46,086 nucleotides of DNA, taken from NCBI GenBank assembly GCA_021851735.1, contig JAJZCD010000005.1, positions 1 through 46,086 of the forward strand, read 5' to 3'. Positions 27,816 to 38,166 of the stretch are shown here, piece after piece. Both the position numbers and the translations under genes were made by a program. The stretch is from a bacterium (GTDB taxonomy: Bacteria; Patescibacteriota; Saccharimonadia; Saccharimonadales; UBA4665). Every line of letters starts with the position of its first letter. The stretch's first letter is position 1. Below the pieces are notes generated by a model, which was given only the letters and a program-made list of their open reading frames with translations, did not search any database and was not told where the DNA came from.

Positions 27816-29116
27816 TGGATAACACAACACTGTACACCGCATTTCGAGACACCACGTTGTTCTTTGCGACAATAATGCTACTAAAATATACGGTATTTCT
27901 ACTCGTAGCACCGTTTCACCGAGTCAAAGAAACATTGCGAACCAGGCGAATTGTTAAAAACGGCAACCAAGATTACCAACCGTTAGTCTCCGTCGTGATA
28001 CCCGCTTGGAATGAAGAAGTAGGTATTGTATCGACCATACAATCTATCGTAGAAAACGACTACGAAAAGATCGAGATAGTCGTTGTAAATGACGGATCCG
28101 TCGACAATACCGACAAATTAATACGTTCGTACCGCAAAAAAATCACCTCTACATTAAAGAAAAGCAACAAATCACTGGTATACCTCCCCAAAGAAAACGG
28201 CGGCAAGGGCAAAGCCCTCAATCACGGTATACAAAAGGCAACCGGTGAGATTATCATCACGATGGACGCCGATTCCATCGCGCACCCGGAAATGGTCCGG
28301 CGCATCGTGCACTACTTTGCGGACGACCATGTCGATGCCGTCGTCGGCAATGTCAAGATCGCCGGAGAAATCGGTTTTATTAACCTCCTGCAGCGACTAG
28401 AGTATCTGTTCGGGTTTTACCATAAACGAGCCCATTCCGTACTTGGTGCAGAGTACATATACGGTGGTGCCTGCGCAGCATTCCGCCATTCGGCAGTTTT
28501 TGAACCGCTCGGCAATTTCGACACTGCCACAATGACCGAAGATATTGAAATGTCTATGCGTACCCGGTATCACGGCCGCACGTCCGTCTATGCCGATGAT
28601 GCAATTTGCTACACGGAAGGTGCTAGCTCAGTGACCTCACTATTAAAACAACGGCTACGCTGGAAAAAAGGTCGTCTTGAAGTCTTTCGCAAGTACAAGG
28701 GCCTGTTCTTCAGTCTGCGGGCACGCCACAATAAATGGCTTACCTGGTTTATCCTGCCATTCGCACTTTTCGGCGATATACAGCTGCTCTTCGAACCTAT
28801 CGGCGTAACCCTGTTAGTCGTTTATAGTTACATCACCGGAGATTACAGCTCAATCCTGCTTGGTGCGTTCTTTATAGGAATCATGTACATCATTGTAGGC
28901 TTATTTAGCGAGCGGGCCCAAAACTGGTGGCTAGTACCGCTATTCCCATTCACCTGGGCAATGTTTTATGCGCTTGTGTGGATAGAATACTTAGCCTTGC
29001 TCAAGTCCCTGACAGTGCTCGTGAGAGATGAATCAATAGCCTGGCAAAAATGGCAACGTAAGGGTGTGCGCATTGTTCAACCAAAACCAGCAGAGGCGTT
29101 ACATGAGAAGTCGTGA
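27815..29116 (+). CDS. Processive GT2 glycosyltransferase, PgaC/IcaA-like
   Basis: VSVVIPAWNEEVGI, VVNDGSVDNT, NGGKGKALNHGI, ITMDADS, TEDIEM, QRLRWKKG; TM helices. Confidence 0.88.
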   Translation: MDNTTLYTAFRDTTLFFATIMLLKYTVFLLVAPFHRVKETLRTRRIVKNGNQDYQPLVSVVIPAWNEEVGIVSTIQSIVENDYEKIEIVVVNDGSVDNTDKLIRSYRKKITSTLKKSNKSLVYLPKENGGKGKALNHGIQKATGEIIITMDADSIAHPEMVRRIVHYFADDHVDAVVGNVKIAGEIGFINLLQRLEYLFGFYHKRAHSVLGAEYIYGGACAAFRHSAVFEPLGNFDTATMTEDIEMSMRTRYHGRTSVYADDAICYTEGASSVTSLLKQRLRWKKGRLEVFRKYKGLFFSLRARHNKWLTWFILPFALFGDIQLLFEPIGVTLLVVYSYITGDYSSILLGAFFIGIMYIIVGLFSERAQNWWLVPLFPFTWAMFYALVWIEYLALLKSLTVLVRDESIAWQKWQRKGVRIVQPKPAEALHEKS

Positions 29117-30248
29117 CATTGTCATATTCACGGCTATTTTTGTGTTCCTAACCGGATTTACCGCTAAAGTAGTATCCTTGCAACTCACGGGCAGTTCATT
29201 CCCATACCTAACAGCAAATCATGCCGGGCTATCGCTCCACCGGCAGCGGTGCACCAACACGCCCATACCGGTCCGGCCTTCGACTAATGACCCACAGCTC
29301 AAGGCGCTTGCTGAATACGAACAAGCCTGCCGTTCCGCATTCGCCAGCGACCTCATGCTGTTTACCGATATGCCCGTAACAACAACTGAGGCTTTGCAAG
29401 CGGCAGACACTATGTCGGCCAGACTCAAAGAGTTCAGTGCGTGGCACGTAACCCCGATTGTCGTGGTCGAACCGGATTCAAGCATCGGACTCCTCAGTTT
29501 CCATACCTATGCTAGCGGTGCTTACGACACGTGGAATGCAGACTATTTCAGTCGACTCAAAGCAGACGGTGTAACTGGCAGTGAAATGGGTATTTGGATA
29601 CCATTCCCCGAACCACAGCAACCAACCTGGCGGGGAAATAGCAACCCCGACGATTTCGCCAAGTCCGTTAATCGGTACTTTGGAATCGAAAAACAGTATT
29701 TTCCGCAAGCCAAAACCGCCATCCTGCTCGATTCCCAGGTAAACCGAGAGAGCCTGTCTCAAGTGCTCGCCTATACTCGGCTCATTAAGAATTCATTGGT
29801 CGATATAGCCGGGTTACAAGGCTTCCCGTGGTATCCGTCTGACGTCGGCGACCCCCGTGCACCTATTACATCCGCATCGGTGTTTGCACCCGCAAGTATG
29901 CTTGAACAAATCGCTCGGTCAATCGGCACAAAAACCGTCCTCATCAATACCGGCACCTTTCGCCAGAAAATCCTAAGCGATGGCAGCGAACTAGCTGTCC
30001 CAAACGCCCAACGTGAAGCCACCATTACCAGCATTATGAAGCAGGTGCAGATGTTACAGAAAGACCACTACTCCGTAACCGTTAACATATTCGCCCAAAA
30101 CAAACTTGCAGACAGTGAAGCCACAAACTGGTCATATTGGCAGCAGGGCGACTACGATCTATCGCCGGCAACGGCAATATTTACAAACTTCGTTAATCGT
30201 TTGCACAGCGATCACGTAGCGATCAGTATTTTTGATTCACGCAAATAG
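29103..30248 (+). CDS. Membrane-anchored exported TIM-barrel/glycosidase-like protein
   Basis: Overlaps upstream GT2 gene by 14 bp; signal/TM; alternating beta/alpha pattern (VTPIVVVEPDSS, GSEMGIWIPFPEP, AKTAILLDSQ, VTVNIFAQNK). Confidence 0.5.
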   Translation: MRSRDIVIFTAIFVFLTGFTAKVVSLQLTGSSFPYLTANHAGLSLHRQRCTNTPIPVRPSTNDPQLKALAEYEQACRSAFASDLMLFTDMPVTTTEALQAADTMSARLKEFSAWHVTPIVVVEPDSSIGLLSFHTYASGAYDTWNADYFSRLKADGVTGSEMGIWIPFPEPQQPTWRGNSNPDDFAKSVNRYFGIEKQYFPQAKTAILLDSQVNRESLSQVLAYTRLIKNSLVDIAGLQGFPWYPSDVGDPRAPITSASVFAPASMLEQIARSIGTKTVLINTGTFRQKILSDGSELAVPNAQREATITSIMKQVQMLQKDHYSVTVNIFAQNKLADSEATNWSYWQQGDYDLSPATAIFTNFVNRLHSDHVAISIFDSRK

Positions 30249-30388
30249 CATACCGCATACAACGTACATTACTCATTCATAGAAATACAACTGCAATATA
30301 GTTTCCAGACAAACCCGGCAACAAGCCTGCAAAAAATCTTACACCTTTGTACGAGCCACTCTTCTATACTGCCCACGTGCGCCTACAT

Positions 30389-31174
30389 ATGCCAAAACCT
30401 AGCCTCCACGAACAGCCGACGTCTTTGGTTGAGCAACCACAATCTGAAGACATGCAGTATCCTTTTAATGCCGTGCCGGGGAGTCACACGCGCCTTTGGC
30501 CAACTTCATGGCGGGACGGACTCATGGCGGGGATCGGTGCCATACTAACGATCATCATCATTGCCGGCAGTGTCCTTATATATCGAGCAACTATCACACC
30601 GCTCGGCGTTGAAACAGCAAACGTCGCCAGCTCGTGGATTCCGCAGACAGTCAAGCACTGGAACCCCCTGATCGATGAAATGGCTAAAATCTACAATATA
30701 GACCCCACTGCAATCGCGATCCTTATGACCATGGAATCAGGCGGCTACGCTGAAGCAACTAGTCCGGATGGGGCCGTTGGACTCATGCAAATTACGCCGC
30801 CGACAGCTAGCGACATCGCCAAAAAGTATCTCAAGCAGCCCGTCAAAACGTATAACTTATTTAACCCGCGTACTAATATCGAGTTTGGCACAGCGTATCT
30901 AGCATACCTACGTAATGAGTTTGGCGATCGCAATCAGGGCCCCTCATGGGATTACACTATGGAACTCGTGGCTGCCGCCTACAACGGTGGCCCTGGTACA
31001 GCTGCAGATTTATACTACGGCAAAGGCATGACCGACACCCAAACAGTCGTGTACTCACGAGACGCACTTAACATGTGGCGGGAACGCCACGCAAAAGACA
31101 GCCCGACATTCGACCGGTGGAAAGAGCGCGGTGGGAGCCGCCTGTTAGCGCTAGCGCAAGCCCACAATGAATAG
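30389..31174 (+). CDS. Lytic transglycosylase (SLT/GH23-like), membrane anchored
   Basis: IYNIDPTAIAILMTMESGGYAEATSPDGAVGLMQITPPTA…NPRTNIEFGTAYLAYL…VAAAYNGGPG. Confidence 0.88.
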   Translation: MPKPSLHEQPTSLVEQPQSEDMQYPFNAVPGSHTRLWPTSWRDGLMAGIGAILTIIIIAGSVLIYRATITPLGVETANVASSWIPQTVKHWNPLIDEMAKIYNIDPTAIAILMTMESGGYAEATSPDGAVGLMQITPPTASDIAKKYLKQPVKTYNLFNPRTNIEFGTAYLAYLRNEFGDRNQGPSWDYTMELVAAAYNGGPGTAADLYYGKGMTDTQTVVYSRDALNMWRERHAKDSPTFDRWKERGGSRLLALAQAHNE

Positions 31175-31198
31175 GCGACTCGGAGTGACTAGCAAGAA

Positions 31199-32071
31199 TC
31201 AGTAGCGCGCTAAAACCGCGCTGCTAGCAAGCAGTGCCGACAGCGCCAGCAGATTAACCAGCGAAAAACCGAACATGCCGCGTGCCCATGTGCCAGGCTG
31301 CAATGCTTTAAACCCGCTAACACCCCGATAGAGCCAGTACACGCCAAGCGCACTGACGACAACGCCAAATACCCAGCCTGTCGACGCATAGATTGCAAGG
31401 TACACGATTACTATCAGGTATAGCACCGTATAGACTAGCATCCACCGCTGCGTACTGCGTACACCGTACCGTACTGCCCAGACCGGCAGTTTGGCTGCCG
31501 CATAATCTTTTTTCCGGAAAATTGCTATAGCATAAAAATGCACCATCTGCCAAAAGACCATTACCAGGCCAAGCAGCAGGGCGGTCAAATCAAAACGACC
31601 CGTGACAGCCGTATACCCAGCAACGAGTGGCACCGCTCCGGAAATCGTACCGATCAAAGTACTCCACGGCGTCGTCCGCTTGCTCCAGGCATACAGCACT
31701 ACATAATCTATGTACGCAATAAGCCCAAGCAGCGACGTGAGCACATTCACATAGCGAAGTAGCATCACGAAACCAAGCACGCCCGTAATCGCCGCCAGAG
31801 CTACAAGTGCGCGCGCAGACACTACACCGGTAACCGTTCCGCGATGCTGCGTTCGTGGCATATACGCGTCGATACCCCGGTCCGTCACATTATTAACCGC
31901 GCACGCCGATACGACTACAAGTGTGGTACCAACTAGCGTCGCCACAAACAAACCCCAATCAACATGCCAGGCGCACGCAAATAGAAATCCGGCAGCCGCC
32001 GTCATTACGTTTGCATAGGTACGCTCAGGCTTTAATGCCGCATAGTATGCTTTTAGCATATGTGTCGCCAA
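31199..32071 (-). CDS. cyoE: Protoheme IX farnesyltransferase (heme O synthase)
   Basis: UbiA-family NNVTDRGIDAYMPRTQHR; multiple TMs; follows cyoABCD. Confidence 0.9.
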   Translation of the reverse strand: MATHMLKAYYAALKPERTYANVMTAAAGFLFACAWHVDWGLFVATLVGTTLVVVSACAVNNVTDRGIDAYMPRTQHRGTVTGVVSARALVALAAITGVLGFVMLLRYVNVLTSLLGLIAYIDYVVLYAWSKRTTPWSTLIGTISGAVPLVAGYTAVTGRFDLTALLLGLVMVFWQMVHFYAIAIFRKKDYAAAKLPVWAVRYGVRSTQRWMLVYTVLYLIVIVYLAIYASTGWVFGVVVSALGVYWLYRGVSGFKALQPGTWARGMFGFSLVNLLALSALLASSAVLARY

Positions 32072-32106
32072 CCCCGTACCGTGGACTGATTCATACGCAT
32101 CATCAC

Positions 32107-32484
32107 CTAGAGCACGCTCTGCGACTTTAGATACTGTTGCATGAGCTTTGGTGAGCGCATCATGCGGTAGTTCAAGTTATTCATAATCCACAAGCTGCCG
32201 AATACCAATATGATCACGACCAGCAACATCATAGACATAACTATAAGCCGCCAGTGCGTCCCACGCTCTTCAGTCACATGTAGAAACAGTACCATTTGGA
32301 CGACAAACTGCGCGATAGCAAATACCGCCAAGAACACAGCTAGCACCGTTTTACTGGAAGTACCATGTGTCGCTAGCAAGTACGCACCAAGCGTCAGGAT
32401 GACGGAACCAACGAATCCCAGCACGTACTTACCGTACGTCAGATGCAGTATCTCATCATGGTCCGCAACCGTTACGTTACTCAT
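32107..32484 (-). CDS. cyoD: Cytochrome bo-type quinol oxidase subunit IV
   Basis: Three-TM small subunit; position after cyoC; start trimmed to MSNVTVADHDE (4-bp overlap with cyoC). Confidence 0.85.
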   Translation of the reverse strand: MSNVTVADHDEILHLTYGKYVLGFVGSVILTLGAYLLATHGTSSKTVLAVFLAVFAIAQFVVQMVLFLHVTEERGTHWRLIVMSMMLLVVIILVFGSLWIMNNLNYRMMRSPKLMQQYLKSQSVL

Positions 32485-33086
32485 ACGTTCAAACTCCCAT
32501 ACAGATACACAATGGTAAAGATAAAGATCCAAATGACGTCCAGAAAATGCCAGAATAGACTGAGCAACGTCAGGCGCTTGCGGATACTATCAGTAAGCCC
32601 TTTCTTCCAGGTGTACACGCCCAACACGGCCATCCACAGCAGCCCAAAAGTAATGTGCAACCCGTGCGTACCGACTAGCACGAAGAAGCTGCTAAGAAAC
32701 CCGCTGCGGCGCCAGCTGTCGCCGGCACGGATAAGACCATGGAACTCGTTAAGCTCCATCCCAAGGAAGGTAAGACCGAGCAGGAATGTCACACCAAGCC
32801 AAAATAGGACCGCTCGCTTAGACCGCCGCTGTGCTGCCAGCATAGCAAGGCCACAGGTAAAACTGCTCGTAAGTAGCGCAAACGTCTCTCCGAGCGTATA
32901 GGGCAAATCGAACAACTGATGACCATTCGGTCCGCCATATGTATTATGGCGCAGTACGGAGAATACAGCGAAGAGACCGGCAAACAACACGCAGTCAGTC
33001 ATCAGGTACACCCAGAAGCCAAAGACCGTCTTTTCAGCTGCCTCGTGCTCGCGACGTTGTTCGATCATTTGCGCGGTTTCACTCAT
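32481..33086 (-). CDS. cyoC: Cytochrome bo-type quinol oxidase subunit III
   Basis: KTVFGFWVYLMTDCVLFAGLFAVF, TFLGMELNEFHGLI, LVGTHGLHITFGLLW. Confidence 0.92.
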   Translation of the reverse strand: MSETAQMIEQRREHEAAEKTVFGFWVYLMTDCVLFAGLFAVFSVLRHNTYGGPNGHQLFDLPYTLGETFALLTSSFTCGLAMLAAQRRSKRAVLFWLGVTFLLGLTFLGMELNEFHGLIRAGDSWRRSGFLSSFFVLVGTHGLHITFGLLWMAVLGVYTWKKGLTDSIRKRLTLLSLFWHFLDVIWIFIFTIVYLYGSLNV

Positions 33087-35095
33087 TGATGGTATGCCTC
33101 ATATTCCTTTAACTGGCGCAGCCGGGCATGTTCCAGCTTTTCGACCGTCCGGGCACTCATCCGGTATTCCGGCTCGTCGTTCATAGAACGAATTATGAGT
33201 GTCGCCACAATACCGAGTAGCGACAACAGTGCCAGCCAGTATATATGCCAGACCATACCCGCCCCGAACAGAAATGCCAAGCCTCCGATTACCACACTCA
33301 AACTGCTATTTTTCGGCAGCACGATATCTTCATATTCTTGACGGGTCGCTTTACCGGACTCTTTATCCGCCCAGAACTGGTCACGGTCAGTAACAACCGG
33401 CAGTTTGGTAAAGCTGTAAAACGGCACCGGCGATGGTGTGGCCCATTCTAGTGTTCGGCCATTCCACGGGTCACCGGTCAGATCACGACGTTGGTTACGC
33501 TGCCATATGCTGAGTGCGAGCTGCAGCAGTTGGAAAGCTACGCCAATACCAATGAGTGCAACGCCGACACCCGCCACGATAAAGAGCGGCTGCCACCCCA
33601 GTGAAGCGCTATAGTGATCAAGGCGGCGTGTTGCGCCCATAAAACCCAAAATGTACAGCGGTACAAACGCAACGATGAAGCCAACACCCCAGAACCAATA
33701 TACCAGCCTGCCGAGACCCTCGTGCAACCGGAACCCAAATATCTTCGGGAACCAGTAGGTGAGCGCCGCAAAGTCCGCAAATACCACACCGCCGACGATC
33801 ATCATATGGAAATGAGCCACCAGGAATAAGCTGTTATGGACCTGGTAGTCGATCGCTGGAACGCTCATCAGTACGCCTGCCACGCCGCCAATCGTAAAGA
33901 TCACCACGAATGCAATAAACCACAGCATCGGCGTCTTAAAGCTAATGCGCCCTCGATACATCGTAAACAACCAGTTGAATATCTTTACTCCTGTTGGTAC
34001 CGCAATGACTGCTGTCATGATCCCGAAGAAAGCATTGACGTCCGCGCCCGCTCCCATCGTAAAGAAGTGATGCAGCCATACCGTAAAGCTCAGGAGCACG
34101 ATAGCGGCAATCGCCCACACCATGCTCGTATATCCAAATAGGTGCTTGCGGCTAAAGGTTGCGACCACCTCAGACCAGACACCGAATGCCGGCAATACCA
34201 ATATATACACTTCGGGATGTCCCCAAGCCCAGATGAGGTTTACATACATCATGGCATTGCCTCCGCCGCCGCTGGTAAAGAAATGCGTCCCGATTGTACG
34301 ATCAAGTGCTAGTAGCGCCAGAGTTACCGTCAGCATGGGGAAGGCAAATGCTACTAATGACATGGAACCTAGTACACTCCACGCGAACATTGGCATTTTC
34401 ATAAGCGTCATACCTGGCGCCCGCATCTTGAGAATTGTCACCAGGAAATTAATGCCCGAAAGCAGACTCCCGACACCAGCAATTTGCAGTGCCCATATCC
34501 AATAATCCACACCAACCGTCGGGCTGAATTTAAGCTCAGAAAGTGGTGGATAGGAAAGCCAGCCGGCAGCCGTGAAATTACCGATCACGAGCGACCCGTT
34601 AACGAGTGCCATGCCCACAAAGAACAACCAGAAGCTGGTAGCGTTCATAAATGGAAATGCCACGTCGCGCGCACCAAGCTGCAAGGGTAATACCAGGTTT
34701 ATAATGCCAAACATGAACCCCATAGCAACAAAGAAAATCATGATGGTACCATGCGCGCTCACTATTTGCTGGAAGTGATTACTACTCAAGATACCACTGC
34801 TGCTTCCCACGCTGAGCGCTTGCTGTGTACGCAGCAGCGCCGCATCGCCACCACCGCGCAGTAGCATCACGAACGCAACCACAATGTACATAACACCAAT
34901 GCGCTTCGGATCTTGTGTTGTCAGCCACTCTCGCCATAACCAGCGCCATCGCTTAAGATAGGTAATCGTGCCAATAACGAGCAGCAAGCCAAGTACAATT
35001 GCTGCCGCGCCGCCGCGCTCAATGTTATTTTGTGGCAGTTGACTCCAGCTCAGCTTACCGAGCAAAGCAAATGCGAACTGATGTATGGCGATCAT
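33083..35095 (-). CDS. cyoB: Cytochrome bo-type quinol oxidase subunit I (heme-copper oxidase)
   Basis: WAWGHPEVYILVLPAFG, VWLHHFFTMG, HNSLFLVAHFHMMIVGG ligands. Confidence 0.95.
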   Translation of the reverse strand: MIAIHQFAFALLGKLSWSQLPQNNIERGGAAAIVLGLLLVIGTITYLKRWRWLWREWLTTQDPKRIGVMYIVVAFVMLLRGGGDAALLRTQQALSVGSSSGILSSNHFQQIVSAHGTIMIFFVAMGFMFGIINLVLPLQLGARDVAFPFMNATSFWLFFVGMALVNGSLVIGNFTAAGWLSYPPLSELKFSPTVGVDYWIWALQIAGVGSLLSGINFLVTILKMRAPGMTLMKMPMFAWSVLGSMSLVAFAFPMLTVTLALLALDRTIGTHFFTSGGGGNAMMYVNLIWAWGHPEVYILVLPAFGVWSEVVATFSRKHLFGYTSMVWAIAAIVLLSFTVWLHHFFTMGAGADVNAFFGIMTAVIAVPTGVKIFNWLFTMYRGRISFKTPMLWFIAFVVIFTIGGVAGVLMSVPAIDYQVHNSLFLVAHFHMMIVGGVVFADFAALTYWFPKIFGFRLHEGLGRLVYWFWGVGFIVAFVPLYILGFMGATRRLDHYSASLGWQPLFIVAGVGVALIGIGVAFQLLQLALSIWQRNQRRDLTGDPWNGRTLEWATPSPVPFYSFTKLPVVTDRDQFWADKESGKATRQEYEDIVLPKNSSLSVVIGGLAFLFGAGMVWHIYWLALLSLLGIVATLIIRSMNDEPEYRMSARTVEKLEHARLRQLKEYEAYHQ

Positions 35096-35997
35096 AGCCG
35101 TGTCGCCCCAGCGGTATGTTTTCCAAGTTGTGGTAATTTGGGTGTCATATACTTCAGCACAGTCGTATTATACAACTGCGGCTGGACCCAGCTATAGTAC
35201 GTTACCGGATTGCCGGTACTGGGCTTGGCAAGCGCAGCGTACCGTGCGGCTGTTAATTTACTGCCGGAATGCTGGGCTGCTCCAATCCATTTCGCAAAAT
35301 TATCTTTCGACATCGATCGTATCGTAAATGTCATTCGCGCAAAACCTGAACCGCTAATATTGGCTGCCCAGCCCGGGAAACTGCCAATTTTATTAGCTTC
35401 CAAGTTTTGTTGTGCCGACATTCCCGGCATGGCGTACATCTGACCCGCCAGCTGCGGGTCCCAGAAACTTGTCATGACAGCATCACTCGTAATTTCAAAA
35501 TCTACCGGCTGGTTGAGCGGTATAGCTGCTTCGTTGACGCTCGCTATGTTTTGATTCGGATAAATAAACAACCATTTCCAATCCAGTGCGATAACCTGTA
35601 CATGCAACGTTGGTTTAGCAGAGCTCAGTTGCTTGAACGGATCAAGTGCATACGTACTTTGCCAGGTTACGACCGAAATAATAGCAACGATGATGCCCGG
35701 TACTACCCACCAAATCGTTTCAGCCATCCGATTACCTGTAAGCTCCGGACTGTATTTGGCATACCGCTGGTTACCCTCCCGGTATTTCCACGCGAATACG
35801 CCTAACAATGTGAACACCGGCACGACAATCAGTACGGCCAAGAGGGAACAGAATATCAATAGATTGCGCTCTTTATCGCCGATGACACCGGCAGGCTGCA
35901 ACACCGGTATAGTATGCAGGCGCAAGTACCATCCAGACACGCCAACAACCAGCGCAGCAATTACAACCCCCAGCCAGACTCTCAAATGTTTTTTCAT
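35092..35997 (-). CDS. cyoA: Cytochrome bo-type quinol oxidase subunit II
   Basis: VIGDKERNLL, HVQVIALDWKWLFIYP, VMTSFWDPQLAGQMYAMPGM without CuA cysteines; start trimmed to MKKHLRVW. Confidence 0.9.
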   Translation of the reverse strand: MKKHLRVWLGVVIAALVVGVSGWYLRLHTIPVLQPAGVIGDKERNLLIFCSLLAVLIVVPVFTLLGVFAWKYREGNQRYAKYSPELTGNRMAETIWWVVPGIIVAIISVVTWQSTYALDPFKQLSSAKPTLHVQVIALDWKWLFIYPNQNIASVNEAAIPLNQPVDFEITSDAVMTSFWDPQLAGQMYAMPGMSAQQNLEANKIGSFPGWAANISGSGFARMTFTIRSMSKDNFAKWIGAAQHSGSKLTAARYAALAKPSTGNPVTYYSWVQPQLYNTTVLKYMTPKLPQLGKHTAGATRL

Positions 35998-36153
35998 ATC
36001 GTAACGTCTGTCGTACTTATTCTGCTTACGATTGTACCACGGCTGAGCCACATTCTCATCGAGCTACACAGTTTTTCTGTGCTCTTATAGATTAAAGAAA
36101 CCTAGCTACCAAATTGTGATCAGAAAAGCAAACGCTTGTAGCGCCCCTAACCC

Positions 36154-37818
36154 CTAGAAATGGTCACGGATATGACTGTAGCTATACTGCCAATCGGCAT
36201 CAGCTTTCTTGTGAGGGTTGAAGATATTCGCCGGGTCAAAAATACTTTTCACCTCCCGGAACATGGCTACAACTGGTTTGCCGAACTGCGCCTCTAGCCA
36301 CGGACCGCGCACCAATCCATCGTTGTGCTCGCCGCTCAGGCTGCCTCCATATTTAAGTACCAAGTCATTGACTTCACGCTGAGAGGGTTCGATCTTTTTA
36401 CGTTCATTAGGATCCTCAATTTTCATGAGCGGAATGACATGGAAGTTGCCGTCTCCCATGTGACCAGCTATAGTCGCAAATAGCTTGTATTTCTTAATGA
36501 TCTTCTGAAGTTTTGGCAAAAACTCTGCCAAGTTTTTGGGCGGGACGATAAAGTCATCAATATATGGCGCCGTATGCTTGTCTTTCACTTTACTCCTAAG
36601 CAGCTGGAAGCTGTAGCGTCGCATAATCCAGAATTTCTCGCTCTTACCTTCCGTAGGGTCTTCCTCGAACCCGTTGATTTCATACCGTGCCCGATATGTA
36701 GCCAGGTCACGGTGTAATGCCTTAACCCGCTCGCGTACTTCTTGCTCAGTCTCGCCATTAAACTCAACCATCAGGATAAGCTTCGGTATACCACGCAGGA
36801 GTTGCAGACCATCAGGGGTAAGTGTAAGCAATAAATGTATGAATCGTTTTACTCCGAGCAACTTCAAAAAGCTCGGCATAAACCGTATGCTGAGCCAAAG
36901 CGTGGCGTCGTCAAAACTCTCGAATGTCGCCGGTTTATGTTCCAGCACGGTCGGGATAAGCTCACCCAGTTCATTGATATTCCTGAGAAACAACACGAGT
37001 AAACCGGAATGCGGTTTATGCGGAACGAGCCGGTACGTTATATCCGTTACGAAACCAAGCGTGCCCTCCGAGCCCACAATGAGTTTCGTCAAATCAAATA
37101 TACCGGTTTCACGGTCCCAGACTTCCCATAGTGTATAGCCCATGCTGTTTTTGCTGACCTGCGGAGCAGCCGCTTTAATTTCATCGTAGTGTTTCTCGCA
37201 CAAGTCATAGATACGCTTGTAGATTTTACCTTCGTAGTCATTCTGAGCAATTTTCTTGTCAAGCTCGTGTTTGTTAAGAGGCTTTACGACATATTCATTG
37301 CCATCAGCCAACACGACGCGTAGCTCGTTCACGAAATCCTTGACTTTGCCGTACTCCAGGCTTTTCTCGCCTCCAGAGTTGTTGGCTACCATACCGCCGA
37401 CAGAACATAAATCACGACTGGCTGGGTAGCTGGGCATAAGTGCGTTCATTTTCAGTGTCTCGACTTCAAAATCACGGTAAAACACCCCGGGCTGTGTTTG
37501 CGCCTCGGTAGCGGTCACACGCTCAATCTTAGTAAAGTGAGCGTTGAAATCGACGATGATCGATTCATTAATCGCACCACCAGCCATATCAGTTCCCGCA
37601 CTACGGGCGGTGACTGATAAATCAGGCATGTGCTTCTTACTCTGGGCGACCAATGTTACCAATGTCTGGACATCAGCACTATCTTTAGGTTTTACGACCA
37701 GTTGAGGCACCAGTTCAAACATACTGGCGTCATGACTATATTTTTCTTTGGCGGTAGCGGAGTCATCAAGCTCTCCTTTAAAACCGCTGTTGCTCAATTT
37801 TTGCTTAAAGTCTTCCAT
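36154..37818 (-). CDS. FAD-linked oxidoreductase, D-lactate dehydrogenase/glycolate oxidase (GlcD-type)
   Basis: SARSAGTDMAGGAIN, CSVGGMVANNSGGEKSLEYG, IAGHMGDGNFHVIP, SGEHNDG. Confidence 0.9.
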   Translation of the reverse strand: MEDFKQKLSNSGFKGELDDSATAKEKYSHDASMFELVPQLVVKPKDSADVQTLVTLVAQSKKHMPDLSVTARSAGTDMAGGAINESIIVDFNAHFTKIERVTATEAQTQPGVFYRDFEVETLKMNALMPSYPASRDLCSVGGMVANNSGGEKSLEYGKVKDFVNELRVVLADGNEYVVKPLNKHELDKKIAQNDYEGKIYKRIYDLCEKHYDEIKAAAPQVSKNSMGYTLWEVWDRETGIFDLTKLIVGSEGTLGFVTDITYRLVPHKPHSGLLVLFLRNINELGELIPTVLEHKPATFESFDDATLWLSIRFMPSFLKLLGVKRFIHLLLTLTPDGLQLLRGIPKLILMVEFNGETEQEVRERVKALHRDLATYRARYEINGFEEDPTEGKSEKFWIMRRYSFQLLRSKVKDKHTAPYIDDFIVPPKNLAEFLPKLQKIIKKYKLFATIAGHMGDGNFHVIPLMKIEDPNERKKIEPSQREVNDLVLKYGGSLSGEHNDGLVRGPWLEAQFGKPVVAMFREVKSIFDPANIFNPHKKADADWQYSYSHIRDHF

Positions 37819-38126
37819 ACTGCTTAAGCTTAGCACACAATGCTAGCGTTGCGTTAGGACGCAACCGTGTGAGCGCAATCAGCATCATGGGCATAGCGTC
37901 AGCCAACGTAGCAAGCTAGCTCTGACCGATGTACATAAAGACATATTTTCTCACGGGGCTACTGGCGTGCCGCTGGTTATAAGAAGCTAGTATCGACCTT
38001 GAAGCTAGAGCCCAGGCTTCAACTCCCCGATTGTCGAACTGGACTTGCGTGTCCCTACATGTGCATGGCTTACACTCACGCTGACTTACCGGCAAACTAC
38101 CATACCGAACGGCTATCCAAGGTTAT

Positions 38127-38156
38127 TTGCATACCACTTATAGTTATTGCTACAAT
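38127..38156 (+). promoter_or_regulatory. Promoter TTGCAT-18-TACAAT with extended -10 (TGC), 10 nt from ATG
   Basis: TTGCAT accacttatagttattgc TACAAT gacgattgat ATG. Confidence 0.6.
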
Positions 38157-38166
38157 GACGATTGAT

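Noticed and set aside
34122-34505. 127-aa plus-strand ORF
   Set aside because: Antisense shadow of cyoB, whose heme/copper ligands are intact on the minus strand.
36080-36102. Small hairpin cacag-ttttt-ctgtg upstream of cyoA
   Set aside because: Short AT-loop stem with no T tract or clear promoter overlap; could occur by chance.
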